A DNA stretch of 64,000 nt from Pseudomonas nicosulfuronedens (GCF_005877905.1 NZ_SWDV01000023.1:62001-126000); one strand, 5' to 3'; counted from the stretch's first letter, positions 38,288-47,105 are shown. Translations and numbers: made by a program. Notes: generated by a model from the letters alone, not told the origin.

Positions 38288-38619
38288 GGTTCATCCTCTG
38301 GACGGTGAAGGCCCGCCCATGTGGTTTTTTTCGGTGCTGGAGAGAGTTCGGAGGCCGCGGAATCGCGGGCGTCTCGGGGTTGGCGCCGGAGGAAGGATCC
38401 TGCAGTAAAACCTGACTCTTCTGTCAACTTTAACGCACCTCAATAGTGCGAAGCAAAGTCAATCGGGCAGCTTGTCGCGGCGATGAAAATTTTAGTCGAC
38501 GGGTCGAGACTATTCGCCAATAGCGCAATCCGCCGGCGACAAGCGGAAAAGTGTTACGCCGTGCTACGCTTCGCAGCCTTTGCTTAGCCCGCTAACGAAC
38601 CCCCTCAGCGAACCCCACC
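38288..38619. promoter_or_regulatory. Divergent promoter region of the hydroxylase operon and MFS gene
   Basis: This 332-bp spacer contains no gene. Its middle (about 38405-38510) is AT-richer than its surroundings, consistent with promoters for the minus-strand oxidoreductase operon and the plus-strand MFS gene. I see no clear operator palindrome. Confidence 0.4.
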
Positions 38620-39831
38620 ATGACCGCCGAAGCCACGTCCCTGCTGCGTCACCGCCCTTTTCTCGCTTTCTGGCTGGCACGCGTCTGCACCGCCAGCGCC
38701 TTCCAGATGATCACCGTGGCCATCGGCTGGCACATCTACGAGCTGACCCACAACGTGCTCGACCTCGGCCTGGTGGGTTTGGTGGAGTTCACCCCGCGCG
38801 TGCTGTTCATGCTGCACACCGGTCACGTCGCCGACCGTTATGACCGGAGGCGCATCGCCTCGCTGTGCCAGATCGGCCAGGGCCTGATCGCCGTCGCGCT
38901 GGTGGTGGGCGCCAGCACCGACAACGTGACCCGCGAGATGATCTTCGTGATGGCCTTCCTGCTCGGTACCGCGCGGGCCTTCGAAATGCCGACCACCCAG
39001 GCGCTGCTGCCGAACATCGTGCCCACCGCGCTGTTCCCCCGCGCGGTGGCGGCGTCCGCCTCGGCCATGCAGGCAGCGACCATCGCCGCGCCGGCCTTCG
39101 GCGGCTTCCTCTATGCTTTCGGCGCCTTCTGGGTCTACACACCCACCGCCGTGCTGTACTTCATCGCCTGCACCCTGGTGCTCACCCTGCCCTCGCGCCA
39201 GGCGCCAGCCGCGCAAGGCAAGGCAACGCTGGAATCGCTGCTGGCGGGCATTCGCTTCATCCGCAGTCGTCCGGACATCTTCGGCGCCATCTCCCTGGAC
39301 CTGTTCGCCGTACTGCTGGGCGGCGCCACCGCGCTGCTGCCGGTGTTCGCCAAGGACATCCTGCTCACCGGCCCCTGGGGCCTGGGCCTGCTGCGTTCGG
39401 CCCCGGCGGTGGGCGCGTTGCTGATGTCGTTCTGGCTGGCGCGCTTCCCCATCGAGCGCAACGTCGGACGGATCATGTTCGCCGCCGTGGGCGTGTTCGG
39501 CGTCACCACCATCGCCTTCGGCCTCTCGACTTCCTTCTGGTTCTCCCTGGCAGTACTGGTGGTGCTGGGCGCAGCGGACATGATCAGCATGGTCATCCGT
39601 GGCGCCTTCGTGCAGCTGGAAACCCCGGACGAGATGCGCGGCCGGGTCAGCGCGGTGAACGGCCTGTTCATCGGCGCCTCGAACCAGCTGGGCGAATTCG
39701 AATCCGGCCTCACCGCCCACTGGCTCGGCACCGTGCCAGCGGTAGTGCTCGGCGGTGTCGGCACACTGGTCGTCACCGGCGCATGGATGAAGCTGTTCCC
39801 TACCCTGGCCAAGCGCGACAAGTTGCACTGA
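38620..39831 (+). CDS. MFS transporter (EntS/DHA3-like exporter)
   Basis: The 403-residue protein has about twelve helices. The MFS motif after helix 2 reads GHVADRYDRRRIASL (about residues 68-82), and the internal loop carries a related IERNVGRI. It matches the enterobactin-exporter-like (DHA3) branch, usually proton-driven efflux. It is divergent from the molybdenum hydroxylase operon and may export its substrate or product. The cargo is unknown. Confidence 0.88.
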   Translation: MTAEATSLLRHRPFLAFWLARVCTASAFQMITVAIGWHIYELTHNVLDLGLVGLVEFTPRVLFMLHTGHVADRYDRRRIASLCQIGQGLIAVALVVGASTDNVTREMIFVMAFLLGTARAFEMPTTQALLPNIVPTALFPRAVAASASAMQAATIAAPAFGGFLYAFGAFWVYTPTAVLYFIACTLVLTLPSRQAPAAQGKATLESLLAGIRFIRSRPDIFGAISLDLFAVLLGGATALLPVFAKDILLTGPWGLGLLRSAPAVGALLMSFWLARFPIERNVGRIMFAAVGVFGVTTIAFGLSTSFWFSLAVLVVLGAADMISMVIRGAFVQLETPDEMRGRVSAVNGLFIGASNQLGEFESGLTAHWLGTVPAVVLGGVGTLVVTGAWMKLFPTLAKRDKLH

Positions 39832-39910
39832 GGTTGCCGCTTCGATCAAGCAAACCTCAGCTGATCGAGGACGGAGTCCGCTCTTAAAGCCACCGGACAC
39901 CACCGGCCGC

Positions 39911-39990
39911 AGGATGGGTGGAGCTTGCGATACCCATCAGCGTTTTCGCGCAGTAATCGATGGGTATCGCTTCGCTCCACGCCATCCTAC
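39911..39990. repeat. REP-type doublet, family B
   Basis: AGGATGGGTGGAGCTTGCGA plus TACCCATC is mirrored by GATGGGTATCGCTTCGCTCC followed by ACGCCATCCTAC. It is the second copy of the repeat at 13640 and lies between convergent genes. Confidence 0.85.
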
Positions 39991-40028
39991 GAGCTGGGCT
40001 CCCCTTCGCTTCCACGAAAAGCCCAGCC

Positions 40029-40063
40029 AAAAAAATCCCCCGCTGGAAGCACCGGCGAGGGAT
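40029..40063 (-). terminator. Terminator of the cioAB operon
   Basis: On the minus strand ATCCCTCGC pairs with GCGGGGGAT around an 11-nt loop and is followed by seven T residues. It lies 50 bp past the last gene of the operon; a second hairpin (CGGGCGC/GCGCCCG, 40071-40092) precedes it. Confidence 0.85.
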
Positions 40064-40112
40064 GTGGGAACGGGCGCCGCGAACAGCGCCCGGATGGGAA
40101 CGATTGTGCGGA

Positions 40113-40262
40113 CTAGTGCGGCGTGCCCAGACCCGCCGCGCTCATGAACAGGCGCATCAGCCAAGCCGCGACGCCCAGGCCAGCGACGCTCAGCGCCCAG
40201 ATCAGCACCAGCCATCCCAGCCGCTTGCGCAGCGGCGCCTTTTCCTGCTCCTCGTGAGTCAT
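40113..40262 (-). CDS. DUF2474-type small membrane protein of the bd-oxidase operon
   Basis: This 49-residue protein has a charged N terminus (MTHEEQEKAPLRKRLG) and one hydrophobic helix (WLVLIWALSVAGLGVAAWLMRLF). It begins 12 bp after cioB. Small single-helix proteins of this kind (CydX, YbgT, DUF2474) often follow bd-type oxidase subunits and may stabilise the complex. Its small size would let automated gene callers miss it or fuse it into the longer frame reaching 40649. Confidence 0.75.
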   Translation of the reverse strand: MTHEEQEKAPLRKRLGWLVLIWALSVAGLGVAAWLMRLFMSAAGLGTPH

Positions 40263-40273
40263 GCTGCGCACCT

Positions 40274-41281
40274 CTAGTGGTAGCCGTCGCCGTGCTTCAC
40301 CTTGCCGCGGAACACGTAGTAGCTCCACGCGGTGTAGACGAGGATGAAGGGGATGATGAACAGCGCGCCCACCAGCATGAAGCCCAGGCTCTGCGGCGGT
40401 GCCGCGGCGTCCCAGATCGACATCGACGGCGGGATGATGTTCGGCCACAGGCTGATGCCCAGCCCGCTGTAGCCCAGGAAGATCAGCGCCAGGGTGAGCA
40501 GGAACGGCTTCACGTGGTCGTTGCGCGCCACCGAGCGCAGCAGGCTGTAGAAGGTCAGCAGCACCAGCAGCGGCACCGGCAGGAACCAGAACAGGTTCGG
40601 CAGGCTGAACCAGCGCTGGGCGATTTCCGCGTGTGCCAGCGGGGTCCACAGGCTGACGATGCCGATCACCGCCAGCAGCACCAGCGCCAGCGGCTTGGCC
40701 AGGTCATGCATGCGCTCCTGCAACTGCCCCTCGGTCTTCATGATCAGCCAGGTGCAGCCCAGCAGGCTGTAGGCAACCACCAGGCCGAGGCCGCAGAACA
40801 GCGGGAACGGCGCCAGCCAGTCCAGCGCACCGCCAGCGAAGGCGCGGTTTTCCACCGGGATGCCCTCGATGAAGGCGCCCAGCGCCACGCCCTGGAAGAA
40901 GGTCGCCACCAAGGAGCCGACAATGAACGACTTGTCCCAGATGTGCCGCTTCGCGGGCCGCGCCTTGAAACGGAACTCGAAGGCCACGCCGCGGAAGATC
41001 AGCCCCATCAGCATCAGGATCAGCGGCAGGTACAGCGCCGAGAGCACGGCCGAATAGGCCACCGGGAAGGCACCGAACAGAGCGGCCCCGCCCAGCACCA
41101 GCCAGGTCTCGTTGCCGTCCCAGACCGGCGCGACGGTGTTCATCATCACGTCACGGTCGCCTTCGTCCTTGAAGAACGGGTAGAGCATGCCGATGCCCAG
41201 ATCGAACCCGTCCATCACCACGTACATCATCACGCCGAAGATGATGATGATCGCCCAGATCAGCGGAAGATCGATTCCCAT
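40274..41281 (-). CDS. cioB: Cyanide-insensitive quinol oxidase subunit II
   Basis: The 335-residue protein belongs to the CydB family, with eight or so helices: DLPLIWAIIIIFGVMMYVVMDGFDLGIGMLYPF at the N terminus and NGNETWLVLGGAALFGAFPVAYS near residue 55. It supports the haem-bearing subunit I in quinol oxidation at the cytoplasmic membrane. It follows cioA by three bases. Confidence 0.93.
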   Translation of the reverse strand: MGIDLPLIWAIIIIFGVMMYVVMDGFDLGIGMLYPFFKDEGDRDVMMNTVAPVWDGNETWLVLGGAALFGAFPVAYSAVLSALYLPLILMLMGLIFRGVAFEFRFKARPAKRHIWDKSFIVGSLVATFFQGVALGAFIEGIPVENRAFAGGALDWLAPFPLFCGLGLVVAYSLLGCTWLIMKTEGQLQERMHDLAKPLALVLLAVIGIVSLWTPLAHAEIAQRWFSLPNLFWFLPVPLLVLLTFYSLLRSVARNDHVKPFLLTLALIFLGYSGLGISLWPNIIPPSMSIWDAAAPPQSLGFMLVGALFIIPFILVYTAWSYYVFRGKVKHGDGYH

Positions 41282-41284
41282 GGC

Positions 41285-42721
41285 TCAGCTCCTCCCCGCT
41301 TCAGTGGTGTCATCGTCGTCAAGGCCCTCTTCGGTGGCCGACAGCGGACGCGCCGCCGTGCGTTTCTGGCCGGCGCCGCCATGGCTGGCTTCCCGGCCCT
41401 CATGGGTGACCGGGCCTTTGCGTACCAGGCGCATCATGTAGCCAATGCCCACGCCGAACAGCGAGAAGTACACCACCACGAACATCACCAGGGTCAGGCT
41501 CATCTGCGTGACGCTGTGGTTGGACACCGCATCGGCGGTACGCATCAGGCCATAGACGACCCAGGGCTGGCGGCCGATTTCGGTGGTGAACCAGCCGGCG
41601 AGGATCGCGATCAGGCCGGATGGCCCCATCCACAACACCAGATGGAGGAAGGCACGGCTCTCGAACAGCCGTTTGCGCCAGCGCAGCCAGGCACTCCACA
41701 GGCCGACGAAGATCATCAGCATGCCTAAGCCGGCCATGATGCGGAACGACCAGAAGACGATGGTGGAGTTGGGGCGGTCGGCTTTCGGGAAGTCCTTCAG
41801 CGCCGGGATCGGCTCGGTCAGGCTGTGATTGAGAATGAGGCTGCCGAGCACCGGAATTTCGATCTTGAAGCGGGTTTCCTCGCGCTCCATGTCCGGCCAG
41901 CCGAACAGGATCAGCGGGGTCGGCTCGCCGCTGCTGTTGTCCCAATGGCCTTCCATCGCAGCGATTTTCGCCGGCTGGTGCTTGAGGGTATTCAGGCCAT
42001 GGGCATCACCCACCATCGCCTGGATGGGCGCAACGATCAACGCCATCCACATCGCCATCGAAAGCATCTTGCGGATCGCCGGGTTGTCGCGGCCGCGCAG
42101 CAGGTGCCAGGCCGCCGAGGCGCCGACGAAGAAGGCGGTGGCGACGAACGAGGCAATCGCCATGTGCATCAGGCGGTAGGGGAAGGACGGGTTGAAGATG
42201 ATCGCCAGCCAGTCCACCGGCACCACGACGCCGTTGACGATCTCGTGGCCCTGCGGAGTCTGCATCCAGCTGTTGGAGGCGAGGATCCAGAAGGTCGAGA
42301 TCAGCGTGCCGATCGCCACCATCACTGTGGCGAAGAAGTGCAGGCCCGGGCCGACGCGGTGCCAGCCGAAGAGCATGACGCCGAGGAAACCGGCCTCGAG
42401 GAAGAAGGCCGTGAGCACTTCATAGGTCAGCAGCGGGCCGGTGACGCTCCCGGCGAAGGCCGAGAAGGCGCTCCAGTTGGTGCCGAACTGATAGGCCATG
42501 ACGAGGCCGGAGACCACGCCCATGCCGAAGTTGACGGCGAATATCTTCGACCAGAAGTGATAGAGGTCGCGGTAGACCTCCTCATGGGTCTTCAGCCACA
42601 GGCCTTCGAGCACCGCCAGGTAGCTGGCGAGGCCGATGGTGATGGCGGGGAAGATGATGTGGAAGGACACGGTAAAGGCGAACTGGATCCGGGCCAGGTC
42701 GAGCGCCTCTAATCCGAACAT
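41285..42721 (-). CDS. cioA: Cyanide-insensitive quinol oxidase subunit I
   Basis: The 478-residue CydA-family protein carries haem ligands in helix 1 (FTVSFHIIFPAITIGLA, His near residue 21) and GWHRVGPGLHF, plus the GRQPWVVYG segment. At 478 residues it is shorter than E. coli CydA (522) because the Q-loop is short, the known mark of the cyanide-insensitive CIO branch. It oxidises quinol and reduces oxygen without pumping protons. The upstream region has an ANR-like box. Confidence 0.93.
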   Translation of the reverse strand: MFGLEALDLARIQFAFTVSFHIIFPAITIGLASYLAVLEGLWLKTHEEVYRDLYHFWSKIFAVNFGMGVVSGLVMAYQFGTNWSAFSAFAGSVTGPLLTYEVLTAFFLEAGFLGVMLFGWHRVGPGLHFFATVMVAIGTLISTFWILASNSWMQTPQGHEIVNGVVVPVDWLAIIFNPSFPYRLMHMAIASFVATAFFVGASAAWHLLRGRDNPAIRKMLSMAMWMALIVAPIQAMVGDAHGLNTLKHQPAKIAAMEGHWDNSSGEPTPLILFGWPDMEREETRFKIEIPVLGSLILNHSLTEPIPALKDFPKADRPNSTIVFWSFRIMAGLGMLMIFVGLWSAWLRWRKRLFESRAFLHLVLWMGPSGLIAILAGWFTTEIGRQPWVVYGLMRTADAVSNHSVTQMSLTLVMFVVVYFSLFGVGIGYMMRLVRKGPVTHEGREASHGGAGQKRTAARPLSATEEGLDDDDTTEAGRS

Positions 42722-43183
42722 GACGATTCCTCTTCAGGCTGACGCCAACCCCACGGAAGGGTCGAGCACCGTACCTTGCGCATGCGCAGGGCGTTCTTGC
42801 GTGATGTCTGTGTTTCTGACCACCGATCTCTCGTCGGTTCGGATTTCTTTCGCCGCTCAATCAGAATGGATCACCATCCGCATTGACGCCGCTCAAGAAA
42901 CTGCATCGATATTACGCGCCCGCCCCCCGCAGGCTGGAGTGGTGGGTTGCCGCGCGACGGGGTGTCGCGCGACAGCTTGTCTCAGGTCACGCCTTGGCCG
43001 ACCATATGAACAAAATCGAATATGAAAATGAAAAATTAATATTTTATTGGAATAACAGGAGCAGGTAACTTTCGCTGCAACCGCTGCCGAGTGAGCCGCG
43101 GAAAAAGAATCCACCGCCCGTACGAAGGCCCCATCCCGGCCGGCCCGGACGCCAGCGGTCATCTGCCCCACAAGGACATCGCA
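42722..43183. promoter_or_regulatory. Divergent control region of cioAB and the metQ operon, with ANR-like box
   Basis: TTGACGCCGCTCAA (42883-42896) has the TTGAY-N4-RTCAA shape of an ANR/FNR site, differing at one base. It is 162 bp before cioA, and ANR is reported to repress cioAB in P. aeruginosa. Near 42953-42975 the palindrome GTCGCGCGAC occurs beside a similar GCGCGACGG. From 43010 to 43070 the sequence turns strongly AT-rich (ATATGAAAATG, TTAATATTTTATTGG), likely the metQ promoter, which may answer to sulfur control. Confidence 0.5.
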
Positions 43184-43963
43184 ATGAAAAAGCTGCTGCT
43201 TCTGACCGCCCTCGCCGCTGCCTTCACCTCCTCCGCCTTCGCCAACGAAAAGCTGGTCGTCGCCGCCACCCCGATCCCCCACGCCGAGGTCCTCGAGCTG
43301 ATCAAGCCGACCCTGGCCAAGGAAGGCGTGGACCTGGAGATCAAGGTCTTCACCGACTACGTGCAGCCCAACGTGCAGGTCGCCGAGAAGCGCCTGGACG
43401 CCAACTACTTCCAGACCAAGCCGTACCTGGACAACTTCAACAAGGGCAAGGGCACCAACCTGGTCACCGTGACCGGCGTGCACGTCGAGCCCTTCGGCGG
43501 TTACTCGAAGAAGTACAAGTCCATCGACCAGCTGCCTGACGGCGCCACCGTTGCCATCCCCAACGAAGGCAGCAACAGCGGCCGCGCCCTGCTCCTGCTG
43601 CAGAAGGCCGGTGTGATCAAGCTCAAGGACCCGAGCAACGCCCTGGCCACCCCCAAAGACATCGCCGAGAACCCCAAGCACCTGAAGTTCAAGGAGCTGG
43701 AGTCGGCCCTGCTGCCGCGCGTGCTGGACCAGGTCGACCTGGACCTGATCAACACCAACTACGCGCTGGAAGCCAAGCTCAACCCGGTGAAGGACGCCCT
43801 GATCCTCGAAGACCGCAACTCGCCCTACGTGAACTACCTGGTGGCGCGTCCAGACAACAAGGACAGCGATGCCCTGAAGAAACTTTCCGCCGCCCTGACC
43901 AGCCCGGAAGTCAAAGCCTTCATCGAGAAGAAGTACAACGGCGCCGTGGTGCCGGCCTTCTGA
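43184..43963 (+). CDS. metQ: MetQ/NlpA-family methionine-binding protein
   Basis: The 259-residue protein has a signal peptide (MKKLLLLTALAAAFTSSAFA) and the NlpA/MetQ fold: VVAATPIPHAEVLELIKPTLAKEGVDLEIKVFTDYVQPN, DANYFQTKPYLDNF and IPNEGSNSGRALLLLQKAG. It binds methionine or a related sulfur compound in the periplasm. Unlike most family members it lacks a lipobox Cys, so the mature protein would be soluble. No MetN or MetI gene is in the window. ATG 43184 follows AAGGACA. Confidence 0.9.
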   Translation: MKKLLLLTALAAAFTSSAFANEKLVVAATPIPHAEVLELIKPTLAKEGVDLEIKVFTDYVQPNVQVAEKRLDANYFQTKPYLDNFNKGKGTNLVTVTGVHVEPFGGYSKKYKSIDQLPDGATVAIPNEGSNSGRALLLLQKAGVIKLKDPSNALATPKDIAENPKHLKFKELESALLPRVLDQVDLDLINTNYALEAKLNPVKDALILEDRNSPYVNYLVARPDNKDSDALKKLSAALTSPEVKAFIEKKYNGAVVPAF

Positions 43964-43968
43964 CCCGT

Positions 43969-44067
43969 CGCCCGGCCACGCGCCGGGCGCAACGACTCCC
44001 ACGCTGGGCGCACCGCGAGTGCACCCGCTTCGACGCCGGTGGGCAAGTTCCACCGGCGTTTTTCTTT
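43969..44067 (+). promoter_or_regulatory. Three-hairpin intercistronic structure ending in an intrinsic terminator
   Basis: CGCCCGGC/GCCGGGCG (43969-43989, 8-bp stem), GGGCGCAC/GTGCACCC with one mismatch (44006-44026), and ACGCCGGTGG/CCACCGGCGT (44033-44059, 10-bp perfect stem) followed by TTTTTCTTT. The last is a complete terminator placed 15 bp before the next gene's ATG, with the AAGGAC ribosome binding site just after it. It may be the metQ terminator or an attenuator of the PLP-enzyme gene. Confidence 0.7.
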
Positions 44068-44081
44068 CCCAAGGACTTGCC

Positions 44082-45272
44082 ATGAGCGACCACGCCAAAG
44101 GCCCCTCCACTAGCGCCGTGCATGCTGGCCACGATGTCGACCGGCGCATGGTCACCCGCGCCAAGAGCCAGCCGATCTACCAGAGCTCGGTGTTCGTCTA
44201 CGACTCCCTCGAGCAGGTTGACGACTTCCTTGCCGGCAATCCCGACAACTACATGTACACGCGCATCGGCAACCCCAACCACAGCGCTGTGGAAGAGCTG
44301 CTGCGCGAGCTGGAGGGCGGCGAGGATGCGCTGTTCTCCGCCTCCGGCATGGCGGCCATTTCCGCTGCGCTGCTGGGTGTACTGGGCGCCGGTGATCACC
44401 TGATCGCCAGCCGCGAGCTGTACGGCACCACCCAGAGCCTGATCGAGAAGGAACTGACGCGCTTCGGCATCGCCGCCACCCTGCTCGACCTCAACGACCT
44501 GGCAGCAGTGGCAGCGGCGATCACGCCAACCACCCGGCTGATCTACACCGAAACCGCCTCCAACCCGCTGGTGCGCATCAGCAATATTCCTGCACTGGCC
44601 GATCTCGCCCATCGCCACGATCTCAAGCTGCTGGTGGACAACACCTTCCTCTCGCCGGTGCTCTACCAGCCGCTGCGCGATGGCGCCGACCTGGTGATCC
44701 ACAGCACCACCAAGTACCTCAACGGCCACAGCGACGCCATGGGTGGCGCGCTGGTCGGCGAGGCGCAATGGATCGCCGCCGCGCGGCGCTTCCAGATCAA
44801 CGCCGGCGGCAGCGCCAGCCCCTTCGAGAGCTGGCTCAACTTCCGCGGCGCGAAGACCCTCGCCCTGCGCATGAAGGCCCACTCGCAGAACGCCCAGGCG
44901 CTGGCCGAAGCCCTCGAAACACACCCGCAGGTCGCCCGTGTGTTCTACCCCGGCCTGCCTTCGCACCCGGACTTCGAGCTGGCGCAGCGGCTGTTCCGCA
45001 AAGGCCATTCGGGCATGTTGAGCTTCACCCTCAAGGGTGGCCTCGATCAGGTCGACGCGCTGATCGGCGAGTTGCAACTGGCCGCCTTCGCGCCATCGCT
45101 GGCGGGAGTCGCCAGCAGCATCACCCACCCCGGCAAGACCTCGCACCGCGCGCTGTCCGCCGAGGCCCTGACCGCGCTGGATATCCACGACGGCACCATC
45201 CGTGTCTCGGTGGGCATCGAGGACAGCGAGGACATCGTCCGCGACTTCCTGCAAGCACTGGACGCGCTGTAG
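44082..45272 (+). CDS. Trans-sulfuration PLP enzyme (cystathionine/methionine gamma-lyase or synthase type)
   Basis: The 396-residue enzyme shows the Cys/Met-metabolism fold: YTRIGNP (59-65), DNTFLSP (186-192) and the PLP lysine Lys211 in HSTTKYLNGH. Such enzymes cleave or form C-S bonds in cystathionine, methionine or O-acylhomoserine. The Cys that marks methionine gamma-lyases near SxxC is replaced by hydrophobic residues in the region I can judge, so the exact reaction stays open. Between metQ and the AAA+ gene it suggests use of an imported sulfur amino acid. ATG 44082 follows AAGGAC. Confidence 0.88.
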   Translation: MSDHAKGPSTSAVHAGHDVDRRMVTRAKSQPIYQSSVFVYDSLEQVDDFLAGNPDNYMYTRIGNPNHSAVEELLRELEGGEDALFSASGMAAISAALLGVLGAGDHLIASRELYGTTQSLIEKELTRFGIAATLLDLNDLAAVAAAITPTTRLIYTETASNPLVRISNIPALADLAHRHDLKLLVDNTFLSPVLYQPLRDGADLVIHSTTKYLNGHSDAMGGALVGEAQWIAAARRFQINAGGSASPFESWLNFRGAKTLALRMKAHSQNAQALAEALETHPQVARVFYPGLPSHPDFELAQRLFRKGHSGMLSFTLKGGLDQVDALIGELQLAAFAPSLAGVASSITHPGKTSHRALSAEALTALDIHDGTIRVSVGIEDSEDIVRDFLQALDAL

Positions 45273-45291
45273 GAACAGAAGGAGATTCCCC

Positions 45292-46248
45292 ATGAATGCA
45301 CCCCACGCGCCGCTACCGCTGCTGACCTTCCCCGACGCCGACAAGAGCCCGCTGAGCATCCGCGCCAAGGCGCTGGTGTTCTTCGACCCGCGCTCCCATG
45401 AGGTGCGCGACGAGGTGGAGCGCCTGGCACCGCTGCCGCAGCCGGTGCTGATCCACGGCGAGACCGGCACCGGCAAGGAGCTGCTGGCCCGCCACATCCA
45501 CCGAGCCAGCGAACGTCCCGGCCTGTTCGTCGCAGTGAGTTGCAGCGCACTGAGCCGCAACTACGCCGACGCCGAGCTGTTCGGCTACGCGCCGGGAGCG
45601 CACAACGGCCCGGTGGGCAGCCGCGCCGGCTGGTTCGGCTCGGCTAACGGCGGAACGTTGTATCTGGACGAGATCGCCGACCTGCCACTGTCGCTGCAAC
45701 AGAAACTGCTGCGCGTACTGCAGGAGCGCGAAGTACTGCGCGTTGGCGCCCGTGAGCCGGTGCCGGTGGATGTGCGCCTGGTCGCAGCCACCAGCATCGA
45801 CCTGGGGCAGGCAGTGAAAGCAGGAAAATTCCTCGAGGGGCTACAGCAGTACCTGCACGACGGCAACCTTACGCTGCCGCCGCTGCGCGAACGTATCGGT
45901 GATATCCAGCCACTGGCCGAGTACTTCCTTGGCGTGCATGCGCAACGCCTGGAACTGCCGGTGCCGCAGATCGCCAGCGACACCCAGCGCGCGCTGGAAG
46001 GCTATTCGTGGCCGGGCAATATTCGCGAGCTGGAGAACGTCATCCATTTCGCCCTGCTGGTCAGCCCGGACGAGGAAATTCGCCCGGAGCACCTGAACTT
46101 TTCAGGCGGCGTAGCGGGGTCAGGCGGCGTGACGAAAGTCAGCGATGAGGCGCTGGAGCATCTGGTGCGCCAGCCCGGCGTCGAAGCGCAACTGCGTGCG
46201 CTGCTGCAACGCCTGGAGCACGAGCGCGGCCCGGAGGCCGCGCTGTAG
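45292..46248 (+). CDS. Sigma-54-activator-like AAA+ protein with altered GAFTGA loop
   Basis: The 318-residue protein is little more than an AAA+ domain of the bacterial enhancer-binding type: Walker A GETGTGKE (56-63), ELFGY (95-99), Walker B GGTLYLDEI (120-128), Arg finger region REVLRVGAREPVPVDVR, and WPGNIRELENVIHFALL. The loop that contacts sigma-54 normally reads GAFTGA but here is GAHNGP (102-107). There is no sensory N-terminal domain and the C-terminal 40 residues show no helix-turn-helix. It follows the PLP-enzyme stop by 19 bp with AGAAGGAG, so it is in the same operon. Sigma-54 contact is unlikely as built. Confidence 0.82.
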   Translation: MNAPHAPLPLLTFPDADKSPLSIRAKALVFFDPRSHEVRDEVERLAPLPQPVLIHGETGTGKELLARHIHRASERPGLFVAVSCSALSRNYADAELFGYAPGAHNGPVGSRAGWFGSANGGTLYLDEIADLPLSLQQKLLRVLQEREVLRVGAREPVPVDVRLVAATSIDLGQAVKAGKFLEGLQQYLHDGNLTLPPLRERIGDIQPLAEYFLGVHAQRLELPVPQIASDTQRALEGYSWPGNIRELENVIHFALLVSPDEEIRPEHLNFSGGVAGSGGVTKVSDEALEHLVRQPGVEAQLRALLQRLEHERGPEAAL

Positions 46249-46303
46249 TCGCCAACGCGGCCCGAAGGGCCGCGCACGGGCGACAGCATGCAACGAGGTA
46301 GTG

Positions 46304-46639
46304 TTACTTGGTGGCGGTGTTCGAGTGAGCAACCACCGGGGTGCACGACGGGTTGGTCAGCTTGGCCGGATCGGTCAGCAGGCCCGGCATCATGCGCGAG
46401 GTGCAGTTGAAGATGCGGCCTTTGGTGGTGGTGGCGACGTAGGAGAGTTCCTGGCCACCCAGGGCGTCCGGCTGGCCGGCTTTGACGTCGCTGACAACCA
46501 GCTCGTCGGAGGAAGCCAGACCGATCATCTGAGCGGTAGCGGCTTGCAGCGGAACGATGGCCTGGTTGGTGGTCATGGTCTGGCAACCGGCCAGCGAAGC
46601 GAAGAGTGCAGTGGCAATGGCGATGCGTTTGAAGTCCAT
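46304..46639 (-). CDS. Small predicted lipoprotein
   Basis: The 111-residue protein starts with a lipoprotein signal peptide ending in the lipobox LAGC (Cys19) after MDFKRIAIATALFAS. The mature part is soluble, with two further Cys (FNCTS, NPSCTP) that may pair. The residue after Cys19 is Gln, so sorting to the outer membrane is likely. Family not recognised. It is convergent with the preceding AAA+ gene. Confidence 0.75.
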   Translation of the reverse strand: MDFKRIAIATALFASLAGCQTMTTNQAIVPLQAATAQMIGLASSDELVVSDVKAGQPDALGGQELSYVATTTKGRIFNCTSRMMPGLLTDPAKLTNPSCTPVVAHSNTATK

Positions 46640-47105
46640 CTCGAGATGCTCCCTGTTGGTGGTTTTTTGTCCTGCCGGGGGAGACTAACGGAATCGGCAA
46701 GTCAATCGCCATAGCCGTTTCACATGTTTTTCACTAAATATTGCACACCCGTTCAAGTTTTAAGGCTCGAACACGCTCTACTTCGGGAACTGTGCTATGT
46801 GCCGACCTGTTTCGCGCGGGTGACAGCCGTTTATCGCGCCGAAGCCAGAAGCGACGCTGAACCGATTCATCTTTGGCGACGAATGGTCGCAGTGAAAGGC
46901 TTTGCCGACTCGCAGGTCGGCAGGAGGGATTCCTGAGCAGGAAGTCAAAATCAGGATGATTCCCCGCAGATAGAAATAAAAGCAGTCTCATCGACCAGAT
47001 CAATACCGATCATCAAGACCATTCACTTCTTTTCGTCACAATCTTCAGGGAAAATGGCTATCAGGCGGTCGGGACCCATTTTCCCCGGCGCCATTGGAGA
47101 CTATC
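46640..47105. other. Low-GC intergenic region, no recognised gene
   Basis: This 466-bp stretch is visibly AT-richer than the rest of the window. It contains one perfect hairpin, TGCCGAC (46903-46909) with GTCGGCA (46916-46922) around a 6-nt loop, in the interior. No tRNA, transposase or convincing protein frame is visible. It could hold an sRNA or be a decayed insertion. Confidence 0.5.

Noticed and set aside
35444-38308. A 954-codon open frame antisense to the molybdenum hydroxylase large subunit, and similar long antisense frames at 26119-27684, 49945-51639 and 19677-21248.
   Set aside because: Third-position GC bias of the real genes leaves long stop-free antisense frames. The translations show no domain signature and no ribosome binding site, and the sense frames are clear family members.
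42901-42980. The GC-rich GTCGCGCGAC palindromes as a REP element.
   Set aside because: They do not match any of the repeat families in the window and lack a paired copy.
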